Positions 30,659-39,671 of a stretch of DNA of 60,034 bases are shown here, one piece after another (the stretch's first letter is position 1; the number at the start of each line of letters is the position of its first letter). The translations under genes and the position numbers were made by a program. The notes under the pieces were generated by a model, which saw nothing but the letters and a program-made list of their open reading frames with translations, ran no database searches and had not been told where the DNA came from. This stretch comes from DAOUMU01 sp034409055. Lineage in GTDB: Bacteria > Chloroflexota > Anaerolineae > 4572-78 > J111. Location: assembly GCA_034409055.1 (NCBI GenBank), contig DAOUMU010000164.1, forward strand, positions 1 to 60,034, read 5' to 3'.

Positions 30659-32005
30659 CTACTGATCCCGGAAGTGCCGTACAAACTCCCTGGTCATCTG
30701 CATGTACCGGTCACCGTATAAGGTGCTGGGTTCGATGTAGCTGCCCTCCACCCACTCATTGAAGCTGCTGACCAACAGCCAATCAGGATTGCTCTGCAAG
30801 GCATATCTAAAGGTAGCCTCGTACACAGCCCCGTCGGCTCGGTCCAAGCGGTGGGGCGTGTTCGGGACGCGTACGTCGGGTTTGCAGCCAGCTCGTAAAT
30901 CATCCCAGCCGGGGCTGATCGTGGCCATCCAGAGCTTGGGCCGGTTCGTCTGTCGTTCCCAGGCTCGAACTTGGGCTGCCCAGTGGGGGCTTTTGACGTA
31001 GTCGTGCAATTGAGCGGCATGACTGATTTTGAAGACGTACAACCCATCGAAGACACTCAGGTAGGAGGCGTCCAGTCCTTCAGCAATCCACCATGTCTGC
31101 CGTTGTGGGTCAACCTCCTCTCGAATGGCGGTCCAGAATTGGGGTGGTGTTTGGCCGGTCGGGGTGGGCACCCGGTAAACATCGATAAAGAAGATCACCG
31201 GTTTATCATTCAGTCGTAAAAAATTGGGATGCCCGGCGTGATGATCGAGCACATAACGCAGCGCCTGGCTAATGGTTTGGGAGCTGGGGGCTGGCCGGCC
31301 ATGCCAGATGTGACGCGAAAAAACAATGGTGGCCGAGAAATCGAGCCCCTCAGAGCGAGCCAATAGGGTTTCGAAATTGCGATCCGTGCGATCACCCGGC
31401 GCGAACCAGTGCAGGGCAAAACCATTCAGACCAACGTCGAGGGCCATTTGGATGTGGCGAGCGATGGCTAGCGGGTCATCAGAGTGGTAAGGCTCCCGAG
31501 GTTTGTCTCCGGCGCTGATATTACAGTCGTCCCAACCCTGATCGTCATACCAGGCAAAATAATGGGCCAACACCAACCGCGATTCTCGGTTGTAGGATAT
31601 GGTCGGGGCTGGCTGAACCACAGCCGTGGGTTGGGGTAGCGTTTGTAAGTGAGCCATCCCGTTGGCCTGATCGTTGGCCTGGGGGGTGGTTCCTTTGGTA
31701 GCCGGAACCGTGGCGGTGTAATAAACTTCGAGGGGGATCACCCACGTACTGGTCGGCGTTGGTCTGGAGGAGGTCGGTTCCATAGTCGAGGCAGAACGCA
31801 GCGGCTCTACAGGGAGGGCAGGGGTTGGGGTAAAGGTGGGCCGGGCAGTGGGCGTTAGTACCTGCCCGGCGCTGTTGCTTGGGCTTTTTGCCCACCAAGC
31901 TGTAATTAAGACCAAGCAGACAGTTATTACCCCCAGCAGGGGCCAGATAAATGATAGCGGCTTCTGGTGTCGGTTCTTGTCGGGTGATGTTTCTTTGGAA
32001 AACAC
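30659..32005 (-). CDS. GH99/GH71-like glycoside hydrolase domain protein, membrane-anchored
   Basis: A 448-residue protein with an N-terminal membrane segment (FIWPLLGVITVCLVLITAWWA), a Pro/Thr-rich stalk and a TIM-barrel domain resembling the GH99-like group. Visible parts are VLAHYFAWYDDQGW, DDPLAIARHIQMALDVGLNGFALHWFAPGDRTDRNF, KPVIFFIDVYR, and the C-terminal SFNEWVEGSYIEPS, where the Glu pair would sit at the active site. GH99 enzymes cut alpha-mannan, and GH71 enzymes cut alpha-1,3-glucan. The substrate here is unknown. It starts with GTG and lies just downstream of priA on the same strand. Confidence 0.75.
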   Translation of the reverse strand: MFSKETSPDKNRHQKPLSFIWPLLGVITVCLVLITAWWAKSPSNSAGQVLTPTARPTFTPTPALPVEPLRSASTMEPTSSRPTPTSTWVIPLEVYYTATVPATKGTTPQANDQANGMAHLQTLPQPTAVVQPAPTISYNRESRLVLAHYFAWYDDQGWDDCNISAGDKPREPYHSDDPLAIARHIQMALDVGLNGFALHWFAPGDRTDRNFETLLARSEGLDFSATIVFSRHIWHGRPAPSSQTISQALRYVLDHHAGHPNFLRLNDKPVIFFIDVYRVPTPTGQTPPQFWTAIREEVDPQRQTWWIAEGLDASYLSVFDGLYVFKISHAAQLHDYVKSPHWAAQVRAWERQTNRPKLWMATISPGWDDLRAGCKPDVRVPNTPHRLDRADGAVYEATFRYALQSNPDWLLVSSFNEWVEGSYIEPSTLYGDRYMQMTREFVRHFRDQ

Positions 32006-32055
32006 AATATCTGTTTATCCCTGCAAACGGGGAAGAGTTACTTATCTGAGAGATA

Positions 32056-35000
32056 TTACAACAACGTCACCGGGTCAATATCGACTCGCCAACCCTTGGG
32101 TAAGGGCATAAGTGGGCGCAATACGGCAGCAGGATCGTGGGCGCGGAGGAGAATGTACCAGCGGTATTGGGAACGGACCCGCTGCACGTAGCTCGGCGTG
32201 GGACCGATGAGTTCCACCGCCGGGAGCCCCTGGCGAGCAAGGTGTAAACGCAGCCGGTTGGCCATTTTTTGAGCCTCAGCAGCGCTGCGCTCCGGGCCGT
32301 GCCCACTGTAGAGTAGCAGGGCCAGTCGCTTAAAGGGGGGGTAGCGTTGTTCCCGCCGAAAGGCCAGCTCCATGCGGTAAAAACCTTCATAATCGTGACG
32401 GGATGCGGCCTCAATGGGGACTTGATCCGGGTTGTAGGTCTGGATAATGACTCGCCCGCCCAGCGGACTACGCCCGGCCCGACCGGCCACCTGCATCAAC
32501 AATTGGAAGGTCCGTTCGGCGGCGCGGAAATCTGGCAGATACAGGGCCGTGTCGGCGGAGATTACGCCGACCAGCGTCACCAGGGGCAAATCCAAGCCTT
32601 TGGCCACCATCTGGGTACCGACCATCACGTTGGCCCGGCCGGCCATAAAATGTTGCAGAAAAACATCGTGGCTCCCCTTTTGGCGGGTGGTATCCCAATC
32701 CCAACGGATGGTTTGGGCCTTGGGAAACATTCGATTGACGGCTTCGACGACGCGCTGGGTGCCCAGACCAAAATAACGAATGCGCCGGCTGTGGCAGGCC
32801 GGGCAATGTTCCGGTGTCTGATGGCGATAGCCACAGTAGTGACACATCATCAATTCTCCGCTGGCATGGTAAGTCAGGGTGGTGTCGCAGCGGGGGCAGC
32901 GCATGACGTAGCCGCAATCCCGGCAGATGACGAAGCTGGCCGCCCCGCGCCGATTCAAGAAAAGAATGACCTGTTCATCATGGTTGAGCGTATCCCGGAT
33001 GGCATCCTGTAAAGCCCGGCTGAAGATGGTTCGATTACCGGCCTTTAGCTCTTCCCGCAGATCGACCACCTCCACCCGGGGCAGGGGGAGAGAAACAAAA
33101 GCTGAAGGCTGAGGGCTAAAGGCGGAAGCAGGGGCGTCAATTTTCTTCCGGCCGCCTTTATCCTTCCTCCTTTTAATGAGCGCCTGTTGCACGGCCAGAT
33201 GCCTGGTATGGGCCAGGATACGGCTGGGCAAAGTCAGCAACTGATACTCACCCCGTTCGGCTTTGCGGTAGGTGACCACGTCCGGCGTGGCGCTGCCCAT
33301 AATAACCAGGGCCTGGCTCAGACGGCCCAGTTCAAGCGCGGCCTCACGGGCATGGAAGGCCGGGGAACGCTCTCGTTCCTTATAGACCGGTTCATGTTCT
33401 TCATCGACAATGATCACGCCCAGATTTCTGACCGGGGCAAAGAGGGCCGAGCGGGGTCCAACCACAATCGGTAACTCCCCGGTTCGCACCCGCTCCCAGG
33501 TGTCGTACCGTTCTCCCGGCGACAGAGCGGAGTGCCACACGGCTACTTTACCCGGAAAGCGAGCCGAAACCCGCTCCACCGTTTGGGTGGCCAGGGTAAT
33601 CTCCGGGACGAGCATGATGATCCCTTGCCCGGCCTGTAAGGCGGCAGCCATGGCCCGCAGATAAATTTCGGTTTTGCCGGAACCGGTCACCCCGTGCAGT
33701 AGTATGGGGGTGGGCGGAGGATGGCCGGGCTGCCAATGGCTGCTAATAGCCTGCCACACGCTCTGTTGCTCGGGGGTTAGTTGCGGGGGCGTATCCAGGG
33801 TAAAGCTGCGTCCGGCCAGGGGATCACGCCAACGTCGGGCTTCATCCATACTGACCAGGTTGACCTCTGCCAGATCACGTAAGGTTTGCAGTGAAGCTTC
33901 GGTTTGGGCATAAATCCAGCCAATCCAGACCGGCCCGTCTTCGGCGGCCAGCAACTTCAGAACAGCGGCGTGTTTTTGAGCGCCACGCAGTTCCACCACG
34001 GCCTCAAGCAAATTGGCCGGGTCCAGCTTGAGCATGATCCGTTCCGGTTCATCCAAGCGGACCACGAGTTTTTTCTTGGCGAGCTGGTTGAGGAAGGCTC
34101 GGTTGGCCTCGGTGGCGGTTGTAATGTCCTCGACCGGCATCGGCTGGCCCTGCTTAGCCAAATAACCCAGGACGGCCTGTTCAGTAGTCGATGCGGTCAA
34201 TTCGGCCCCGGCAACCTCTTCGGCCTGAACAGCAGCCTGTACCGTCGGGGGCAGGCCGAACCGGGTTTGCCTGGGAATAATCTCCACCCATTCCTTATCG
34301 GCCAACGATTTGGCCGGTCCCTTGGTGGAGCAAGCAACCTGTTGCAGCACCTCGGCCAGCGAAGGCAGTGGGTCGTCAAGCTCAACCAGATAGAGCAGCA
34401 AATCGGCCTGCTTGGAGAGGTGGCCGAGCGTAGGCAAAACCGCCTCGATTTCGTTGGGAGGGATGAGCAGCTCGACCATCCGGTCGACTTTGGGGCCAAC
34501 CCGGGGTTGGCCCAACGTTGCTTCTTTGCGGGCCAAGTCCTTTTCAAGCAGCGCTTCGGCGATAGCCGGTTCGACTTCGGCCAGGGAGACGGCTCCGTGC
34601 TGGCGGAGATAAGCCAACAAGACCTGCTCCGGCGCATTTAAAGAGGGTTGCGGGCTGGGGGCGGCCGGGGTGGGTTTCAGGACCCATTTCGGTTTACGCT
34701 CCGAACCGGGCGGCAAAAAATATTTCAGGCAGGTAGCCAGCGGAGCCAGATATTCACGCGACAACCAGTAGGCCAGATCAATTTGAGCCGGAGTGACCAC
34801 AGGCGTAGGATCCAGGATGGCGGCCACCGGCCTGGTCTGCTCTACGGGCGATGTATCGCTCAAACCCACCACGACGGCTGTTAATTGTTGGGTACGGAAA
34901 GGCACGGCCACCAGTTGGCCCGGCCGAATCTGGCCGGCCAGGTGAACCGGCACGTGGTAATGAAAAGTCAAGGTCAGGGGATTGTCATCAGGTGGCCCCT

Positions 35001-35118
35001 CATCGCCGGCCGGGGACTCAATTTCCGGGGCCGGAATGGTCGAGTCTTCAGGGGTTTCGACAAAACTCCGCCTATCACGCTTGACAATGGGACGGTCTAC
35101 AACAACTTCGGCGTACAC
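32056..35118 (-). CDS. priA: Primosomal protein N' (PriA helicase)
   Basis: A 1020-residue PriA, longer than the usual 700-850. PriA is the 3'-5' helicase that restarts stalled forks. The N-terminal DNA-binding part includes HYHVPVHLAGQIRPGQLVAVPF. Helicase motifs follow: Walker A GVTGSGKTEIY, VDEEHEP and MGSATPD. The zinc-binding region has four CxxC pairs (CRDC, CPRC, CHYC, CPAC), and motif VI is QVAGRAGR. The extra length lies in the middle domain and in a low-complexity insert, RRKDKGGRKKIDAPASAFSPQPSAF, just before PLPRVEVVDLREELKAGN. That insert is encoded by repeat-like DNA at about 33092-33175. The start codon is GTG. Confidence 0.92.
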   Translation of the reverse strand: MYAEVVVDRPIVKRDRRSFVETPEDSTIPAPEIESPAGDEGPPDDNPLTLTFHYHVPVHLAGQIRPGQLVAVPFRTQQLTAVVVGLSDTSPVEQTRPVAAILDPTPVVTPAQIDLAYWLSREYLAPLATCLKYFLPPGSERKPKWVLKPTPAAPSPQPSLNAPEQVLLAYLRQHGAVSLAEVEPAIAEALLEKDLARKEATLGQPRVGPKVDRMVELLIPPNEIEAVLPTLGHLSKQADLLLYLVELDDPLPSLAEVLQQVACSTKGPAKSLADKEWVEIIPRQTRFGLPPTVQAAVQAEEVAGAELTASTTEQAVLGYLAKQGQPMPVEDITTATEANRAFLNQLAKKKLVVRLDEPERIMLKLDPANLLEAVVELRGAQKHAAVLKLLAAEDGPVWIGWIYAQTEASLQTLRDLAEVNLVSMDEARRWRDPLAGRSFTLDTPPQLTPEQQSVWQAISSHWQPGHPPPTPILLHGVTGSGKTEIYLRAMAAALQAGQGIIMLVPEITLATQTVERVSARFPGKVAVWHSALSPGERYDTWERVRTGELPIVVGPRSALFAPVRNLGVIIVDEEHEPVYKERERSPAFHAREAALELGRLSQALVIMGSATPDVVTYRKAERGEYQLLTLPSRILAHTRHLAVQQALIKRRKDKGGRKKIDAPASAFSPQPSAFVSLPLPRVEVVDLREELKAGNRTIFSRALQDAIRDTLNHDEQVILFLNRRGAASFVICRDCGYVMRCPRCDTTLTYHASGELMMCHYCGYRHQTPEHCPACHSRRIRYFGLGTQRVVEAVNRMFPKAQTIRWDWDTTRQKGSHDVFLQHFMAGRANVMVGTQMVAKGLDLPLVTLVGVISADTALYLPDFRAAERTFQLLMQVAGRAGRSPLGGRVIIQTYNPDQVPIEAASRHDYEGFYRMELAFRREQRYPPFKRLALLLYSGHGPERSAAEAQKMANRLRLHLARQGLPAVELIGPTPSYVQRVRSQYRWYILLRAHDPAAVLRPLMPLPKGWRVDIDPVTLL

Positions 35119-35188
35119 GATTTATAAAAGCTTATCTGCAAATTCACTACCGGATGCCAACAGGGCCTGATACTTGACACCCGACACC

Positions 35189-36079
35189 CTACAATCCCCC
35201 CGACCAGAAGGAGATGGCCAGTGAGACACCACTGGCCAGAATAATGATAGCCAGCGTTGGCACCCACCACCGATTCAACAGAGAAACCGTGTCGATGACC
35301 CGAGGGGAGAGAGTATAGGCATCAACCAGTTGGTAGCGAGGAGCCAAACTGTAGCCCATAGCAAAGCCGGCAATCAGCCCTCCCAGGTGAGCCAGATTGT
35401 CAATACCTGGTACGGTAAAGCCAAAAACCAGATTAATGCTAATGATAAACAAGGTATTCATCATCCGTTGGCGGCCAAACTGGCCAAACGTCTGGCGATG
35501 GAGCATAAAGTAAGCCAGATTCATGCCGATCACGCCAAAAATGGCCCCAGAAGCACCGGCCGAAAACACTTCCCCACGACTGGCAAAACTGGCCAGACTG
35601 CCAAAAAGGCCGGATAGGATGTAAATGGTGAGATAACGATCGAGACCGTAAAGACGCTCCATTTCCAGGCCAAAGATAAACAGGGCATAGGCATTAAAGA
35701 AAAGGTGAGCCAGACCGACGTGCAAAAACATAGAGGTAAATAATCGCCAGGTTTCACCTTCTAAAATGAACGGGCCAAAATTAGCACCGAATCTTACCAG
35801 CATCCAGCTTTTAATATCGAGAATACGCTCACCAAAAATGGTGTTTATCAACACAAGCTGTCTTTCTTCTATCACCCTCAAAACGTGAGAGTCAAAAATG
35901 ATGTTTCGCAGTATTTCCGCTTGAAAAAAGTTGACGGCTAACTCCATCAAAATCCAAATGATGACAATCGCCCCAATCAAGATGTAAGTCAGAAACGGCT
36001 TACCCACAGGGATGGGTAAACGGCGTGGTGAGGGGGAGGGGGGAACAGGTTCGGTTTCGAAATCGGAATAATTGCTCAC
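35189..36079 (-). CDS. Rhomboid-family intramembrane serine protease
   Basis: A 296-residue membrane protein of the rhomboid family, which cleaves membrane proteins within the bilayer. The catalytic Ser is in GASGAIFGVIG and the catalytic His in NLAHLGGLIAGFAMGY. The conserved LFTSMFLHVGLAHLFFNAYALFIFG with the oxyanion His/Asn is also intact. There is a Pro-rich cytoplasmic N-terminus and about seven hydrophobic segments. The start overlaps the end of gmk (ATGA), so the two are coupled although they share no obvious function. Confidence 0.9.
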   Translation of the reverse strand: MSNYSDFETEPVPPSPSPRRLPIPVGKPFLTYILIGAIVIIWILMELAVNFFQAEILRNIIFDSHVLRVIEERQLVLINTIFGERILDIKSWMLVRFGANFGPFILEGETWRLFTSMFLHVGLAHLFFNAYALFIFGLEMERLYGLDRYLTIYILSGLFGSLASFASRGEVFSAGASGAIFGVIGMNLAYFMLHRQTFGQFGRQRMMNTLFIISINLVFGFTVPGIDNLAHLGGLIAGFAMGYSLAPRYQLVDAYTLSPRVIDTVSLLNRWWVPTLAIIILASGVSLAISFWSGGL

Positions 36080-36699
36080 AAATTAATCTCCCTTTGGTGT
36101 ACCCGGCACTTTTCGGCGGTAATGATGGCCATAATCTGGCGACAGGTTTCCTCCAACTGATCCTCCGCATTGATGACCACGTAGTCAAACAAGTCCAGCC
36201 GTTTTAATTCTTGTCGGGCGGTGGCAATGCGCATTTTCAGTTGCTCTTCCGGTTCAGTTTTGCGTCGTTTTAAGCGACGAACGAGCGATTCTTCAGATTC
36301 GGCCGAGAGGTAAATCAACACAGCTTCCGGTACCAGGCGACGGATGGTGGCTGCGCCCTGTACATCAATGCGCATAATCACGTCCTGGCCGCTGGCCAGG
36401 GCGCGCCGAACCTGCTCTTTGGGAATGCCTTTGTAGTCACCATAAACAACGGCATACTCCAGCAACTCTCCCTGCTCGATCATCTCGGCAAACCGGCTCA
36501 TCGAGATAAAAAAGTAATCCACGCCATCCACTTCATCGGGACGTTTGGGGCGGGTAGTGGCTGTAACGACAAAATAGAAGGGTTGGGCTAACTCTTGCAG
36601 GCGGGTAATGGTCATATCTTTGCCCACGCCTGATGGGCCGGAAATAACAACCAGCAGCGGATTCTCTTGGTGATAATAGGGTTCAATAAGACGGATCAA
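36076..36699 (-). CDS. gmk: Guanylate kinase
   Basis: A 207-residue guanylate kinase, which phosphorylates GMP to GDP. The P-loop reads VVISGPSGVGKDMTI. The position after GK is Asp rather than the common Ser/Thr, a variant I recall from Chloroflexota enzymes. GMP-binding parts are visible in TATTRPKRPDEVDGVDYFF and EYAVVYGDYKGIPKEQV. The lid and C-terminal regions are complete. Confidence 0.93.
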   Translation of the reverse strand: MIRLIEPYYHQENPLLVVISGPSGVGKDMTITRLQELAQPFYFVVTATTRPKRPDEVDGVDYFFISMSRFAEMIEQGELLEYAVVYGDYKGIPKEQVRRALASGQDVIMRIDVQGAATIRRLVPEAVLIYLSAESEESLVRRLKRRKTEPEEQLKMRIATARQELKRLDLFDYVVINAEDQLEETCRQIMAIITAEKCRVHQREINL

Positions 36700-36726
36700 G
36701 CTCTGTCTCCTTGTTTAAGCCAGGTC

Positions 36727-36869
36727 GTAACTACCTGCCCTCATGTCATTCCGAGGAGCTCAGCGACGAGGAATCTCCGAAACTTTGGCCCAAAAGAGGT
36801 CTACTTTACCAAAACCTTGGGGATTCTTCACTCGCTGCGCTCGTTCAGAATGACATGGTAGGTAGTTAC
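36727..36869 (-). repeat. TGTCATTC-type palindromic element, copy D
   Basis: The same element as copies B and C in the opposite orientation, without the micro-palindrome inserts. It therefore shows the unexpanded form of the element (143 bp against 185-194 bp). Confidence 0.9.
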
Positions 36870-36948
36870 GCCAGGTCATAGTCATGATGCCGCCAAATTC
36901 CTCATGAGGCAATTTTGCGCCTGTAATTTATTGATAATTTGAGATAGT

Positions 36949-36977
36949 TTGATTCGTCCAAGCCAGAGGGGTATAAT
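36949..36977 (+). promoter_or_regulatory. Promoter of the FmdB-type zinc-ribbon gene
   Basis: TTGATT and TATAAT are exactly 17 bp apart, ending 31 bases before the start codon. Confidence 0.75.
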
Positions 36978-37008
36978 TAGCCAGTTACATCTCACGGAGA
37001 AATAGCTG

Positions 37009-37407
37009 ATGCCAATCTACGAATATGGTTGCTACGACTGTCGGAAACGAGTTAACGTTTTCTTTCGCAGTTTCGCCGAAGTTGAAACAAAAGAAGCCGT
37101 TTGCCCTCGTTGTGGGGGGACCAACCTCAAGCGACTGGTTTCTAAAGTAGCTGTTGTTCGCTCTGAGGAGAGTCGCCTGGAGAACCTGGCTGACCCGAGT
37201 CACCTGGCCGGTCTGGACGAGAATGACCCCAAGTCAATGGCTCGCTGGATGCGCAAAATGAGTAATGAGATGGGTGAAGATTTGGGAGATGAATTTAAAG
37301 AGGTGGTCGACCGACTGGAAGCCGGCGAAGATCCTGAATCTATAGAGAAATCTATGCCGGCCTTAAGTGGGTCTGACACCGGCAGCGATGACGATTGGCT
37401 TGGCTAG
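37009..37407 (+). CDS. FmdB-family zinc-ribbon protein
   Basis: 132 residues. The N-terminal FmdB-type zinc ribbon MPIYEYGCYDC...CPRCGGTNLKRLVSK holds two CxxC pairs. The rest is an acidic helical tail (ARWMRKMSNEMGEDLGDEFKEVVDRLEAGEDPESIEKSM) common in this family. Named after a regulator of formamidase, most members are uncharacterised and may bind nucleic acid or act as small regulators. RBS ACGGAG precedes the ATG. The stop codon overlaps that of the convergent tmk gene. Confidence 0.88.
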   Translation: MPIYEYGCYDCRKRVNVFFRSFAEVETKEAVCPRCGGTNLKRLVSKVAVVRSEESRLENLADPSHLAGLDENDPKSMARWMRKMSNEMGEDLGDEFKEVVDRLEAGEDPESIEKSMPALSGSDTGSDDDWLG

Positions 37408-38048
37408 TTTCCAGCCGCTTTTAACACGGCCTCCAGACGTTTACAAATAACCCGATTAATAGCTTGAACAGAGGCAGTGGCATCGACAACCAGCCAGCGT
37501 TCCGGCTCGGCCTGGGCCATCTCCAGATAGCCATCTCGCACCCGCCGGTGAAAGGCCAGGTCGAGCCGATCCATGCGGTTCCACTCGCCCTGCCCGGCTT
37601 TACTGGCTGCTATTTTGCGGCGTAATCCCTCTTCTATATCCACATCCAGGTAGATGGTTAAATCCGGCTTTAATGCCTGGGTGGCAAAGCGGGTGATTAA
37701 ACGCAGCATGTCAAAATCCAGTTGGCGACCATACCCCTGGTAGGCATAAGTGCTGTCGGCATAACGATCACACAACACCACCTCACCCTGGGCCAGGTGA
37801 GGCAAAATGACCTGCGCCACCAGTTGGGCCCGGCTGGCCGAGTAGAGTAAAACCTCGGCCCTGGGCGACATCTCGGTGTTATCAACATCGTGTAATACTT
37901 GCCGTATCTGGTTGCCAATAGCCGTGCCACCCGGTTCACGCGTGCAGAATACCCGGTAGCCTAGGTGCTGTAAATGCCTGGTCACCAAATCAATTTGCGT
38001 GCTTTTGCCAGACCCATCGGGACCTTCAAAAGTGATAAAAAGACTCAA
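37404..38048 (-). CDS. tmk: Thymidylate kinase
   Basis: A 214-residue dTMP kinase. Visible motifs are the P-loop FEGPDGSGKST, the TREPGGTAIGNQIR segment with the nucleotide-binding DR-type loop CDRYADSTYAYQGYGR, and a LID region (RMDRLDLAFHRRVRDGYL). All expected residues are present. It follows the Ycf45-like gene by two bases on the same strand. Confidence 0.94.
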   Translation of the reverse strand: MSLFITFEGPDGSGKSTQIDLVTRHLQHLGYRVFCTREPGGTAIGNQIRQVLHDVDNTEMSPRAEVLLYSASRAQLVAQVILPHLAQGEVVLCDRYADSTYAYQGYGRQLDFDMLRLITRFATQALKPDLTIYLDVDIEEGLRRKIAASKAGQGEWNRMDRLDLAFHRRVRDGYLEMAQAEPERWLVVDATASVQAINRVICKRLEAVLKAAGN

Positions 38049-38050
38049 AA

Positions 38051-39670
38051 CTATCTCCCGGCAGGTGTGCCCTGGTAAATTCGTACCCGGCGGTTCGGTT
38101 CACGGCCCAGACTGTGCGAAAGAAGATTGGCCTTGCGAACCAACTGGTGCTGCTCGCGCCGAATATAGGAACTTTGCGGGGATAACTCAACACTGCGCGC
38201 GCCGGCTAAGACCTTGCTGATTGCCTCCTGAGTTTCTCGGATGGCTATAGAAACGGTGTCAACGTCCTGAGCATTCAAGACAAAAATATCCGCCAGACAG
38301 GATTCCATCTGGACGACGGTATTGGAGCGCAACACGTAGACCGGTTTCCCCAGTTGCTCTGCCAGGGTAATGGGCTGGGGGCGCTTGCGATAATAGCTCT
38401 TGAGCGTCATCAAAACATCGGCATCTTCTAAATCGTCCACCAGGGTAACAGGCACCCGCAATGTTTTGGCTGCCTGGCGCAGCCGGTTTTGCCCCACGCC
38501 ATAGGGAAAAATTTTGATGGGCTGCAAGGGTTTGATATGTTCAAAATCGGTGATACCCCGAGCAGCGCTTCGACCTCTAAAGTCCCCATAATCACCGTTT
38601 CTAGTTTTAGAAGGCAAGCCCTCGATGCTCTCTGTTGGCTGCGACGGGGACTCGATTTTAATTTTCCCCGCTTCATTGATGTAGCGAATTTCGGGCACCA
38701 AAGGTTTCTGGCGCAACAGCATATCCACCGCGCGAGCCACATCGTGGTGTACGGCAAAGGTCTGCCGATCCTGGATTTCAACCAGGACATCGAACGTCGG
38801 CGGCGCACGACGTTCCAGGACCGTCTTTTGAGTGCCGCGTCGCCGGGCTTCCTCGTCTGATAGGGTGACACTGTCGATGCCTCCTACCAGATCACACAAG
38901 GTCGGATTCATCAGTAGATTTTCCAGGATATTGCCGTGAGCTGTTCCCACCAGTTGGACGCCCCGTTCGGCAATGGTGCGGGCGGCTTCGGCTTCAAGCT
39001 GGCGGCCAATTTCGTCAATGATAATCACTTCTGGCATGTGATTTTCCACGGCCTCAATCATCACCTCGTGTTGCAGGCTGGGTTTGGCCACCTGCATCCG
39101 TCGAGCCCGACCAATGGCCGGATGAGGAATGTCGCCATCCCCGGCGATTTCATTAGAGGTATCGACAATGACCACCCGCTTCTTGGTAGCCAGTACCCGG
39201 GCTGCCTCGCGGAGCAGGGTCGTCTTGCCCACGCCGGGCCGGCCCAACAACAGTAAACTTTTTCCCGACTCCAGAATATCCTGCACAATATCAACCATAC
39301 CAAACACAGCCCGACCTACCCGGCAAGTTAGCCCGATCACTTTCCCCTGCCGGTTACGGATGCCAGAAATTCGGTGCAAGGTGCGTTCAATTCCGGCTCG
39401 ATTATCCCCCATAAATTCCCCAATGCGCTGGGTGACGTAATCCAGATCAGCCTGGGTCACCTCTCGTTCGCTCAAAATCATTTCACGGTCCGCAAAACGG
39501 GCTTCCGGTTGCCGTCCCAGGTCCATGATCACTTCGATCAGTTTTTCACCCTGGTTGACCGCCTCAAGGACCTCTCTGATGTAGGGGGGTAATACACTCA
39601 ATAAAGCTTCAAGATCATCAGTTATTTTTATTTGTGAGGATGGATTATTCACAATCATATTACTGAACAT
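38051..39670 (-). CDS. Ycf45/SpoIIIAA-like AAA ATPase with C-terminal R3H domain
   Basis: About 539 residues. The N-terminal part (ITDDLEALLSVLPPYIREVLEAV) leads into a secretion-type AAA ATPase: LLLLGRPGVGKTTLLREAARVLA with Walker A, VIVDTSNEIAGDGDIPHPAIGRARRM, and VIIIDEIGRQLEAEAARTIAERGVQLVGTAHG. A basic/linker region and an R3H-like single-strand nucleic-acid-binding domain (AGARSVELSPQSSYIRREQHQLVRKANLLSHSLGREPNRRVRIY) follow. Relatives include the plastid protein Ycf45 and sporulation protein SpoIIIAA. The start is uncertain: ATG 39670 is used, but ATG 39697 or GTG 39742 would overlap the GNAT gene and none has a clear RBS. Confidence 0.85.
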   Translation of the reverse strand: MFSNMIVNNPSSQIKITDDLEALLSVLPPYIREVLEAVNQGEKLIEVIMDLGRQPEARFADREMILSEREVTQADLDYVTQRIGEFMGDNRAGIERTLHRISGIRNRQGKVIGLTCRVGRAVFGMVDIVQDILESGKSLLLLGRPGVGKTTLLREAARVLATKKRVVIVDTSNEIAGDGDIPHPAIGRARRMQVAKPSLQHEVMIEAVENHMPEVIIIDEIGRQLEAEAARTIAERGVQLVGTAHGNILENLLMNPTLCDLVGGIDSVTLSDEEARRRGTQKTVLERRAPPTFDVLVEIQDRQTFAVHHDVARAVDMLLRQKPLVPEIRYINEAGKIKIESPSQPTESIEGLPSKTRNGDYGDFRGRSAARGITDFEHIKPLQPIKIFPYGVGQNRLRQAAKTLRVPVTLVDDLEDADVLMTLKSYYRKRPQPITLAEQLGKPVYVLRSNTVVQMESCLADIFVLNAQDVDTVSIAIRETQEAISKVLAGARSVELSPQSSYIRREQHQLVRKANLLSHSLGREPNRRVRIYQGTPAGR

Positions 39671-39671
39671 G

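Larger units (their letters stand above)
36700..37008. other. Intergenic gap between divergent gmk and the FmdB gene
   Basis: About 310 bp with repeat copy D on the gmk side and a good promoter for the FmdB-type gene on the other side. No gene is seen. Confidence 0.7.
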
